Positions 1 through 5,061 of a DNA stretch of 5,856 bases are shown piece by piece (the first letter of the stretch is position 1; each line of letters starts with the position of its first letter). The stretch is from Akkermansiaceae bacterium (GTDB taxonomy: Bacteria > Verrucomicrobiota > Verrucomicrobiia > Verrucomicrobiales > Akkermansiaceae), in contig JALZVD010000240.1 in assembly GCA_023300205.1 (NCBI GenBank), positions 1 to 5,856 of the forward strand, read 5' to 3'. The notes under the pieces were generated by a model. That model did no database searches, was not told the DNA's origin, and worked only from the letters and a program-made list of their open reading frames with translations. The translations under genes and the position numbers were made by a program.

Positions 1-421
1 TGACACTGCACTAACCTTTAGTTGGGATAATAAAGTCTCATCTTTTGAATTTGACCTTTTCGACTGGGATGGTCTAGCCAGCTCTACAGATCAGATTACC
101 TTCGCCGGAGTTGACTCCGCAAGTATACTCGCAGTTGGAAATGTAATCAGTGGTTTTAACTATACTGAAGCTGGAGGAAACATCCTACAAGGAGCTGGAG
201 TTGCTGGGGCACCAAACCTTTTAAATGGCGCCGAGGGAACAGGTATTCGTGTCGGTCTCTCAAATGCCGACGGATCAGGATTCAACACTTTCACCATCGA
301 CATGACTCAAGGAACTGACTTGTTCTACGTTGGAGGGACTGCTTCTTCCGTCCCTGAGCCATCAAGCACAGCGCTTCTTGGACTAGCTGCACTCGGTCTT
401 CTTGCTCGTCGTAAGAGATAG
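1..421 (+). CDS. PEP-CTERM sorting-domain protein, C-terminal part (5' end outside window)
   Basis: An open frame runs in from the left edge (first full codon at base 2) and stops with TAG at 419-421, giving the last 139 residues of a protein. The C-terminus is a PEP-CTERM tail: VPEPSSTALLGL, a short hydrophobic helix, then the basic end ARRKR. In this family the tail retains an exported protein in the inner membrane until an exosortase cleaves it, after which the protein goes to the cell surface or extracellular matrix. That is family knowledge; no exosortase gene is visible here. The remaining roughly 115 residues are rich in Gly, Ala, Asp, Ser and Thr with alternating hydrophobic stretches (FSWDNKVSSFEFDLFDWDG), as expected of an extracellular beta-rich domain, but I recognise no named domain. 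The signal peptide and start lie outside the window. Codon use is mixed, without the C-ending bias of the MFS and glyS genes. A heptamer repeat array and a hairpin terminator follow the stop. Confidence 0.9.
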   Translation, partial: DTALTFSWDNKVSSFEFDLFDWDGLASSTDQITFAGVDSASILAVGNVISGFNYTEAGGNILQGAGVAGAPNLLNGAEGTGIRVGLSNADGSGFNTFTIDMTQGTDLFYVGGTASSVPEPSSTALLGLAALGLLARRKR

Positions 422-430
422 TTTTAAACT

Positions 431-460
431 AAGGATAAAGGTAAAAGGGCAAAGGATAAA
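431..460 (+). repeat. Heptamer tandem repeat array, consensus AAGGATA (array 1)
   Basis: Nine bases after the PEP-CTERM stop are four head-to-tail 7-nt units with no phase break: AAGGATA (431-437), AAGGTAA (438-444), AAGGGCA (445-451) and AAGGATA (452-458), then AA. The two outer units are identical and the two inner ones are degenerate. The array lies between the stop codon and the terminator, so it would be transcribed in the 3' UTR. Related arrays occur at 711-742 and 2110-2137. The function is unknown. A slippage-generated short tandem repeat or an RNA- or protein-binding tract are both possible. Confidence 0.6.
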
Positions 461-493
461 TTTTCTCTGTATTTCACCTCCTTAACAATATCT

Positions 494-528
494 ACCCGCT
501 TCGGTTTTCCGGAGCGGGTTTCTTGTTC
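494..528 (+). terminator. Rho-independent terminator of the first PEP-CTERM gene
   Basis: The arms CCCGCTTCGG (495-504) and CCGGAGCGGG (509-518) pair over ten positions with a single U-G wobble (501/512) and a TTTT loop. A T-rich run (519-528, TTTCTTGTTC) follows. The hairpin begins 73 nt after the stop codon. A closely similar hairpin stands at the same distance after the minus-strand PEP-CTERM gene. Confidence 0.8.
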
Positions 529-535
529 TAAAGCT

Positions 536-613
536 ACTGAACTGTCCTTACCCATGCCAATCAAGTTAAGAATAAATAGTTTACTTCATCATGCAGGCTC
601 CGCGCAGTTCAGT
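536..613. repeat. 9-bp inverted repeat, 60-nt spacer
   Basis: ACTGAACTG at 536-544 is the exact reverse complement of CAGTTCAGT at 605-613, and wobble pairs could extend it one base on each side. The spacer is 60 nt. It could close a larger RNA fold or be a trace of an old insertion. The 40-codon frame at 554-676 overlaps it and looks like chance. Confidence 0.35.
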
Positions 614-652
614 GTAATTCAGCGGTTCAAAATCCACCACACAAGGCTTCAC

Positions 653-668
653 CATACATCCATGTATG
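653..668. promoter_or_regulatory. Short palindrome upstream of the MFS gene (possible operator)
   Basis: CATACAT and ATGTATG form a perfect 7-bp inverted repeat with a 2-nt centre (CC), about 88 nt upstream of the MFS start. The spacing suits a dimeric DNA-binding protein better than an RNA hairpin, because the loop would be only 2-4 nt. No regulator gene is adjacent, so a role is inference only. Confidence 0.25.
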
Positions 669-710
669 AAAATTAGTCCAGACTCGCGCTAAAGCACCTC
701 AGGTCACAGA

Positions 711-742
711 CCTTTATCCTTTATCCTTCCAACTTTATCCTT
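711..742 (-). repeat. Heptamer tandem repeat array, consensus AAGGATA (array 2, reverse orientation)
   Basis: Read on the minus strand, the units are AAGGATA (742-736), AAGTTGG (735-729), AAGGATA (728-722), AAGGATA (721-715) and a partial AAGG (714-711), all in a strict 7-nt phase. A further off-phase TTGGATA lies at 752-746. The array occupies the position where the MFS ribosome binding site would be, so the gene has a TTATCC-rich leader and no Shine-Dalgarno. The orientation is opposite to array 1, giving an inverted pair about 290 bp apart. Confidence 0.6.
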
Positions 743-755
743 CAATATCCAACCC

Positions 756-1970
756 ATGACTCCTCGCCAAAAACGTTCATTCCGTGCCATTATAGCATCG
801 AACTGCTTCGTCCGTATTGGTGACACTCTCTCTGATCCCAAGACTATCCTCACTTGGCTCCTCTCTGCCCTGGGAGCACCCGCCTTCGCCATCAGCATGC
901 TCGTCCCCATCCGCGAGTCAGGCTCTATGCTCCCTCAAATATTTCTCGCCTCCTTCATCAAGAAATTCCATAAACGCAAACCCATCTACACCGCTGGCCT
1001 CATCGCTCAGTCCCTTTGTATCATAACCATTGGTCTCGCAGCACTCTTTCTCTCACCCACATTAGCAGGCTACATAGCCATCATCGCGCTTACCCTCTTC
1101 GCCACCGCCAGAGCCTTCTGTTCCATAACATCGAAAGACATCCTTGGCAGAGCCATCCCTAAAGGAACCAGAGGAAAACTCTCCGGCATCGCATCCACAC
1201 TATCAGGAATCTTCGCCACACTACTAGCCATCATCATCCTATCCAACCGTGACCAATACAACCCCACTCTAATCGCATCCATCATCATCGGCGCAGGATT
1301 CATGTGGCTAATCGCCAGCTTATCCTACCACTTCGTCCAAGAGCCAGAAACAGAAATACAAATAACAAAAAATTCAACTCCACCCATCCTACAACGCCTA
1401 GCATTAGCCAAAAACGATCACAAATTCAGAAACTTCATCATCGCCAGAACCCTCCTCCTAGGATCAGCCCTAGCATCCCCCATCTTCGTTGTCATGGCCC
1501 ATCATAACGGCTCAGCCACCAACTCTCTCATCGCATTCATCATCGCAGGGGCCCTAGCCACCACAGTCTCATCATCCATCTGGGGGAACTTCTCAGACAA
1601 AGCCAGCCACCTCTCCATGGCATTCGGCGGAATCCTCGCAGCCCTCACCGGCATCACATCCATCACCATCTTCTACCTCTCCCCTTCACTCACAGCTCTA
1701 CCCCTCACATGGCCAGTCATGTTCTTCCTCTTCAATATAGGCTACATGGGAGTCCGCCTAGGCCGCTCCACATGGGTTGTCGACGCCGCAGAAGGTGACC
1801 AGCGCACAGACTACGTCTCAGCCTCCAACACCATCATCGCCATCATCATCATCCTAATAGGAGTCATCGCCGCCACACTCCAAACTCTTGCCCCCATCTA
1901 CCCCATGATCCTCTACACCACCTGCTGCATCATAGGAGCCATCTTCGCTCTCCGCCTCAAACTCAGCTAG
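756..1970 (+). CDS. MFS-type membrane transporter, substrate unknown
   Basis: A 404-residue polytopic inner-membrane protein. By eye, twelve helices lie near residues 31-50, 57-70, 77-98, 103-121, 145-162, 170-194, 226-247, 256-276, 285-307, 313-333, 356-376 and 380-400. A longer hydrophilic loop (about 195-225) separates the two six-helix halves, the usual MFS plan and length. The stretch DPKTILTWLLSALGAPAF followed by LVPIRESGSMLPQ resembles a conserved N-terminal block of one MFS subfamily I have seen in proteobacteria and others. The second half has a motif-A-like turn, GNFSDKASH (277-285), and the first half a basic turn, KKFHKRKP (69-76). The substrate cannot be told. ATG 756 is the first start after the in-frame stop at 690. 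It has no Shine-Dalgarno and sits 13 nt after a heptamer array. The coding strand is strikingly C-rich and G-poor, with runs of ATC codons for isoleucine. The gene is convergent with the next one. Confidence 0.85.
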   Translation: MTPRQKRSFRAIIASNCFVRIGDTLSDPKTILTWLLSALGAPAFAISMLVPIRESGSMLPQIFLASFIKKFHKRKPIYTAGLIAQSLCIITIGLAALFLSPTLAGYIAIIALTLFATARAFCSITSKDILGRAIPKGTRGKLSGIASTLSGIFATLLAIIILSNRDQYNPTLIASIIIGAGFMWLIASLSYHFVQEPETEIQITKNSTPPILQRLALAKNDHKFRNFIIARTLLLGSALASPIFVVMAHHNGSATNSLIAFIIAGALATTVSSSIWGNFSDKASHLSMAFGGILAALTGITSITIFYLSPSLTALPLTWPVMFFLFNIGYMGVRLGRSTWVVDAAEGDQRTDYVSASNTIIAIIIILIGVIAATLQTLAPIYPMILYTTCCIIGAIFALRLKLS

Positions 1971-2040
1971 ATTGACAGCTAATAAAATACGTGAGCCATT
2001 CCCAGACAACCCATCACCCCACACTCACAAGCCACCATTC

Positions 2041-2078
2041 AAATAAAAAACCCGCTCTGGAATTTCCAAAGCGGGTTG
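2041..2078 (-). terminator. Rho-independent terminator of the minus-strand PEP-CTERM gene
   Basis: On the minus strand, AACCCGCTTTGG (2077-2066) pairs with CCAGAGCGGGTT (2060-2049), with one U-G wobble and one further A-T pair closing the loop. TTTTTTATTT (2050-2041) follows. The CCC of the stem starts 73 nt after the stop codon. The plus-strand reading has a C-A mismatch at the wobble and a poor T tail (TTGTAAATC), so it serves the MFS gene less well, though weak two-way action is possible. Confidence 0.8.
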
Positions 2079-2109
2079 TAAATCATTCAACAAAGTAAAT
2101 CAGGAACGT

Positions 2110-2137
2110 TAATCCTTATCCTGTTCACATTATCCTA
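2110..2137 (-). repeat. Heptamer repeat array related to AAGGATA (array 3)
   Basis: On the minus strand, beginning 11 nt after the PEP-CTERM stop, the units are TAGGATA (2137-2131), ATGTGAA (2130-2124), CAGGATA (2123-2117) and AGGATTA (2116-2110). Two GGATA cores keep a 14-nt spacing, twice the 7-nt period, although the array is more degenerate than the other two. Position and orientation relative to the gene match array 1: after the stop, before the hairpin, in the sense direction. Confidence 0.45.
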
Positions 2138-2148
2138 AGCACAGCATA

Positions 2149-3036
2149 CTATCTCTTGCGACGCGCAATGAAACCTAAAGCTCCAAGCCCTAGAAGGGCT
2201 GTTGATGATGGCTCAGGCACAGTAGTCACTTTCAATACTAATTCTACCGTGTAATTAAAGTCTTCATTACCATTATCAAAAGTATCACCCCAAAGCGCTC
2301 CACTTGTCTGTGGAAAATCAGCTGCTGAAGTGAACAAGATTGAACTATTGATATCCAGTGAGCCATCGAGATAGCTCGACCAATTAGAAGAATCAATATC
2401 GATCTCTCCACTGCTTGTTCCTGTGTAGCTATCCATCAGCCAATCACCAGGTGCAACAGGACCAAGATCCCAGCCTGTCATCGCATCGATTTGATCAGTA
2501 CCTGGCAGATAGAAAGATACCCCAAGATCACCTGTCCAATGCAAATCAGGACAGGTATCATCACGCTCATCCAGAGTAACATTTCCTCTTGCGTCCAATA
2601 CCTTTGACCAGCTTCCTCTGTCGATATCGAAGTATATTCTATCACCTGATTCATCATTAGCTGTTATTACACCGTATTTCGAATCATAGCTCCAGATCTC
2701 GTGAAGCTTCTCTTCTGATGAAATTCCAGTTGCCTTCTCAAGGCCTATATAGAATCCATCCCAAACTGCTGGATCAACTGACCCGCCCCCAACCGGAGAA
2801 CAATGATTGTCTGCACCGACCATCCCGTCGAACTTCACGACATAGCAGAGAGTTACATCACTAACCATTCCATTCGTAGAGCTAGGAGTGACGAAAGAAT
2901 TAGATCCTGAGCTAGATCCTGTACTTCCATCTCCGAAGCCGCCCGCCCATGAACCGAGGTTATAGGTCGTCGTATTTTGAGCATTCACAGTCAACATAGT
3001 CGTGAGCGCACACAAGGTTTTAATAAGAGGTTTCAT
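2149..3036 (-). CDS. Exported PEP-CTERM sorting-domain protein
   Basis: A 295-residue protein. Residues 1-19 look like a signal peptide: basic start MKPLIK, hydrophobic core LCALTTMLTV, probable cleavage after VNA. Next is a Ser/Gly-rich stretch (about 32-48), then a long acidic region rich in Asp, Trp, Tyr and Gly with no repeat or domain I can name. It contains three cysteines after the signal (64, 79, 162). The C-terminus is a PEP-CTERM tail: VPEPSSTALLGL from 273, a hydrophobic helix, then ARRKR at 291-295. By family knowledge the protein is exported by Sec and processed at the inner membrane by an exosortase, and ends up at the surface or in extracellular matrix. The tail differs by only three residues from that of the partial protein at the left edge. 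The body sequences show no obvious similarity. ATG 3036 is chosen because the signal peptide starts there. No Shine-Dalgarno precedes it, and the leader even contains CCTCC. Codon use is balanced. Confidence 0.88.
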   Translation of the reverse strand: MKPLIKTLCALTTMLTVNAQNTTTYNLGSWAGGFGDGSTGSSSGSNSFVTPSSTNGMVSDVTLCYVVKFDGMVGADNHCSPVGGGSVDPAVWDGFYIGLEKATGISSEEKLHEIWSYDSKYGVITANDESGDRIYFDIDRGSWSKVLDARGNVTLDERDDTCPDLHWTGDLGVSFYLPGTDQIDAMTGWDLGPVAPGDWLMDSYTGTSSGEIDIDSSNWSSYLDGSLDINSSILFTSAADFPQTSGALWGDTFDNGNEDFNYTVELVLKVTTVPEPSSTALLGLGALGFIARRKR

Positions 3037-3062
3037 AATTAATATATAGTTGGAGGTTGAGA

Positions 3063-3091
3063 ATAATATCCATAACAGCCATTATGGCTAA
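3063..3091 (-). promoter_or_regulatory. Probable promoter of the PEP-CTERM gene
   Basis: On the minus strand, a -10 box TATTAT (3068-3063, 5 of 6 to consensus) lies 17 nt from a weak -35 box TTAGCC (3091-3086, 3 of 6). Transcription would start near 3056, giving a leader of about 20 nt. The weak -35 overlaps a palindrome, which would suit a controlled promoter. Other weak pairings are possible in this AT-rich stretch. Confidence 0.35.
3077..3089. promoter_or_regulatory. Palindrome AGCCAT-T-ATGGCT (possible operator)
   Basis: A perfect 6-bp inverted repeat around a central T, 41-53 bp upstream of the PEP-CTERM start codon. It lies between and over the proposed -35 and -10 boxes, where a bound repressor would block polymerase. 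A third half-site-like TTGGCT follows at 3092-3097. No regulator is encoded in the window, so the role is inference. Confidence 0.35.
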
Positions 3092-3173
3092 TTGGCTTAT
3101 TCTTTATGACTTACAATGAATAAAAAAGAACTCTCGTTAGTCAATAAATACTCACAATAAACATCTTCACACC

Positions 3174-3202
3174 TTGAAATTTAAAAATAAACCGCTTATA
3201 AT
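3174..3202 (+). promoter_or_regulatory. Sigma-70-type promoter for glyS operon
   Basis: TTGAAA (3174-3179, 4 of 6 to the TTGACA consensus) and TATAAT (3197-3202, perfect) are separated by exactly 17 nt in the intergenic region on the coding strand of glyS. The start point would be near 3209. The implied leader to the glyS ATG is about 277 nt, unusually long for a housekeeping gene, so a second, nearer promoter cannot be excluded. Confidence 0.6.
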
Positions 3203-3485
3203 AAATGAGTTGTGGAATACCTAAGTTAATAATACACATGAGGCTAAATTTAAAAAAAGTTAACCTTATATACCACTAATGAATGATAGCTGAACACATT
3301 ACTTAGATTTAAAACTAATCTACTTAACCTAAAGATACCACCAAAAGCCCTAATGAAATACCACCCCTAAACCAAACCTTAAAGACACATACCTAAAATC
3401 TTCGCCTTCCCTCCATTATGCCTTTCCTCTTAGAACCGGAAGTGCTACATCCCTTTCAGATTTCAATTTTATAACCAGCAAAAAA

Positions 3486-5060
3486 ATGGCCAACAAAGAC
3501 AACACAGATCAGCAGAAAATGGAGAACATCGTATCCCTATGCAAAAGCAAAGGTTTCATCATGCAGTCCGCAGACATCTACGGAGGCCTCAATGGTTGCT
3601 GGGACTACGGCCCACTCGGAACAGAACTCAAGCGCAACGTCAAAGAATACTGGTGGCGCAAAAACGTCCAAGAACGTGACGACATCCTCGGCATGGACGG
3701 CTCCATCCTCACCCACAAAGAAGTCCTCACAGCATCCGGCCACGTCGGCGGATTCTCAGACCCCATGTGCAGCGACCTACTCACTAAGCAACGCCTCCGC
3801 GCAGATCAGATCGAGCCGCAGACAGGCACAGCATACCACTACACTGGAGCCTCTCATGAAGAATCAGACTGGTCCATCGAGCGACCATACTCAGTCCTCA
3901 TCACAGACCCTAACCAAGGTGAAAATAACGCACGTAAGATAGCAAAGAACTACTACGCAGATTTCCTCAATAACAAAGAAATTCCTGCCAAAAAAATATC
4001 CCTCGCAGGTGAGTCCACCACACAAGAAACGGACACCATCGCCTACAACCCAGAAAGCGGATCACTCCTAGGCGACGCAAAAGACTTCAACCTCATGTTC
4101 CAAACAGAAATGGGAGCCACAGGTGGAGACATCGCTTACCTTCGTCCAGAAACAGCCCAGACCATTTTCGTCCAGTACAAGCACATCCTAGACACCTCAC
4201 GCATCAAGCTCCCATTCGGAATCGCTCAGATCGGTAAAGCATTCAGAAATGAGATCAACCCTCGTAACTTCACCTTCCGTTCTCGAGAATTCGAGCAAAT
4301 GGAAATCGAATACTTCTGCCACCCAGATGACGGCCTCCGCCTCACAGAAGAATGGCTAGAAAAACGTCTCCAGTTCTACACAGAAATCGGTGTTCCTCGT
4401 GAGAAAATCCATATCCTAGACGTCCCAGACGGCGAGCGCGCTCACTACTCATCAAAGACATACGACCTAGAATACGAATTCCCATTCGGAATCCAAGAAC
4501 TAGAAGGCGTAGCCTACCGTGGCAACTACGACGTCTCAAAGCACCAAGAACACTCCAAGAAAAACCTCGAGTACATCGACTCAGAGACCAAGGAACGCTT
4601 CGTCCCACACGTAGTCGAGCCATCCGCAGGTTGTGACCGCACCTGCCTCGCAGTCATCTGCGAAGCATACACAGTAGAAGACCTCACCAAAGAAGGCGGC
4701 AAAAAAGACGAACGCACAGTCATGCGCTTCAAGCCAGCCATCGCTCCCATCAAGGCAGCCATCCTTCCTCTACTCAAAAATAAACCAGAACTCGTCGCAA
4801 AGGCAAAGGAAGTCAAAAATCTCCTCCAACCATTCATGAACGTCTTCTACGATGAAGCTGCAGCCATCGGTCGTCGCTACCGTCGCCAAGACGAAGTAGG
4901 AACTCCATTCTGTATCGCCATCGACTTCGAGACCCTCGGAGAAGAAGAAGGATCAGAAAACCTAAAAGACACCGTCACCATCCGTCACCGCGACTCCATG
5001 GAACAAGAACGTATCGCAATCAGCGACCTCCTCACATGGCTGCTAGAAAGAATCAGATAA
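3486..5060 (+). CDS. glyS: Glycine--tRNA ligase, single-chain alpha2 type
   Basis: Glycyl-tRNA synthetase (class II, 524 residues) charges tRNA-Gly with glycine in the cytosol using ATP, as a homodimer in this type. The N-terminal block GGLNGCWDYGPLG (33-45) and GHVGGFSDPM (85-94) are family hallmarks. Motif 2 is FRNEINPR (253-260) with RSREFEQMEIEYF (265-277). The glycine-pocket region ELEGVAYRGNYD (338-349) and motif 3, EPSAGCDR (378-385), follow. Residues about 415-524 form the anticodon-binding domain, including RRYRRQDEVGTPFC (463-476). The protein is longer than the roughly 460 residues of Bacillus-type enzymes. The extra length is mainly at about 105-200, between the N-terminal core and DFNLMFQTEMGA. 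The region after SDPM lacks the Cys-x-x-Cys seen in some homologues and reads LLTKQRLRADQI. ATG 3486 fits the family N-terminus; no Shine-Dalgarno is visible. It is the first gene of a run with sixA and moeA. The enzyme is sometimes labelled glyQS. Confidence 0.97.
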   Translation: MANKDNTDQQKMENIVSLCKSKGFIMQSADIYGGLNGCWDYGPLGTELKRNVKEYWWRKNVQERDDILGMDGSILTHKEVLTASGHVGGFSDPMCSDLLTKQRLRADQIEPQTGTAYHYTGASHEESDWSIERPYSVLITDPNQGENNARKIAKNYYADFLNNKEIPAKKISLAGESTTQETDTIAYNPESGSLLGDAKDFNLMFQTEMGATGGDIAYLRPETAQTIFVQYKHILDTSRIKLPFGIAQIGKAFRNEINPRNFTFRSREFEQMEIEYFCHPDDGLRLTEEWLEKRLQFYTEIGVPREKIHILDVPDGERAHYSSKTYDLEYEFPFGIQELEGVAYRGNYDVSKHQEHSKKNLEYIDSETKERFVPHVVEPSAGCDRTCLAVICEAYTVEDLTKEGGKKDERTVMRFKPAIAPIKAAILPLLKNKPELVAKAKEVKNLLQPFMNVFYDEAAAIGRRYRRQDEVGTPFCIAIDFETLGEEEGSENLKDTVTIRHRDSMEQERIAISDLLTWLLERIR

Positions 5061-5061
5061 A

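Larger units (their letters stand above)
422..755. other. Intergenic region between the first PEP-CTERM gene and the MFS gene
   Basis: The left part holds heptamer array 1 and the terminator. The middle (about 530-710) has no convincing gene. It contains a 9-bp inverted repeat (ACTGAACTG 536-544, CAGTTCAGT 605-613) and a 7-bp one (CATACAT 653-659, ATGTATG 662-668). The right end holds heptamer array 2, which runs almost to the MFS start codon. The outer edges are marked by a perfect 11-bp inverted repeat (AAGGATAAAGG 431-441, CCTTTATCCTT 711-721). No good -35/-10 pair was found for the MFS gene. Confidence 0.6.
3037..3485. other. Divergent AT-rich intergenic region between the PEP-CTERM gene and glyS
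   Basis: This gap separates divergently read genes. The left end carries the probable PEP-CTERM promoter and palindrome, and the middle a consensus-like promoter for glyS. From about 3325 to 3420 the plus strand is A/C-rich and poor in G, so the transcribed leader is likely unstructured there. A weak 6-bp hairpin (TAGATT 3304-3309, AATCTA 3317-3322) is the only small fold I noticed. No RNA family, tRNA or convincing small gene was recognised. Confidence 0.5.

Noticed and set aside
620..640. GGTTCAAAATCC resembling the T-arm of a tRNA
   Set aside because: The loop is one base too long, the flanking bases do not pair as a 5-bp stem, and no D-arm, anticodon arm or acceptor stem could be placed around it.
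554..676. A 40-codon ATG frame (MPIKLRINSLLHHAG...) in the first intergenic gap
   Set aside because: There is no ribosome site and no recognisable similarity, the composition is His/Arg-rich and unlike the neighbours, and a frame this short is expected by chance.
1070..1303. Minus-strand and frame-shifted open frames inside the MFS gene (also 817-1026 and 1304-1507 on plus)
   Set aside because: They lie fully within a coherent 12-helix reading frame and reflect its biased codon use.
1820..1870. CATCAT-type microsatellite within the MFS gene
   Set aside because: It is explained by consecutive isoleucine codons (ATC) in a transmembrane helix given the C-ending codon bias.
1971..2148. A separate plus-strand terminator for the MFS gene
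   Set aside because: The only hairpin there has its T tail on the minus strand and a C-A mismatch on the plus strand. It may help end MFS transcripts, but is not called separately.
3238..3279. A 13-codon leader ORF (MRLNLKKVNLIYH) in the glyS leader, as an attenuator peptide
   Set aside because: It has no glycine codons, no ribosome site and no following terminator/antiterminator hairpin.
3203..3485. T-box or glycine riboswitch upstream of glyS
   Set aside because: No T-box core sequence, no glycine aptamer-like folds and no terminator stem were seen.
4342..4837. Long minus-strand open frames opposite glyS
   Set aside because: They are antisense shadows of a clearly conserved gene, with Arg/Ser-rich low-complexity translations and no family features.
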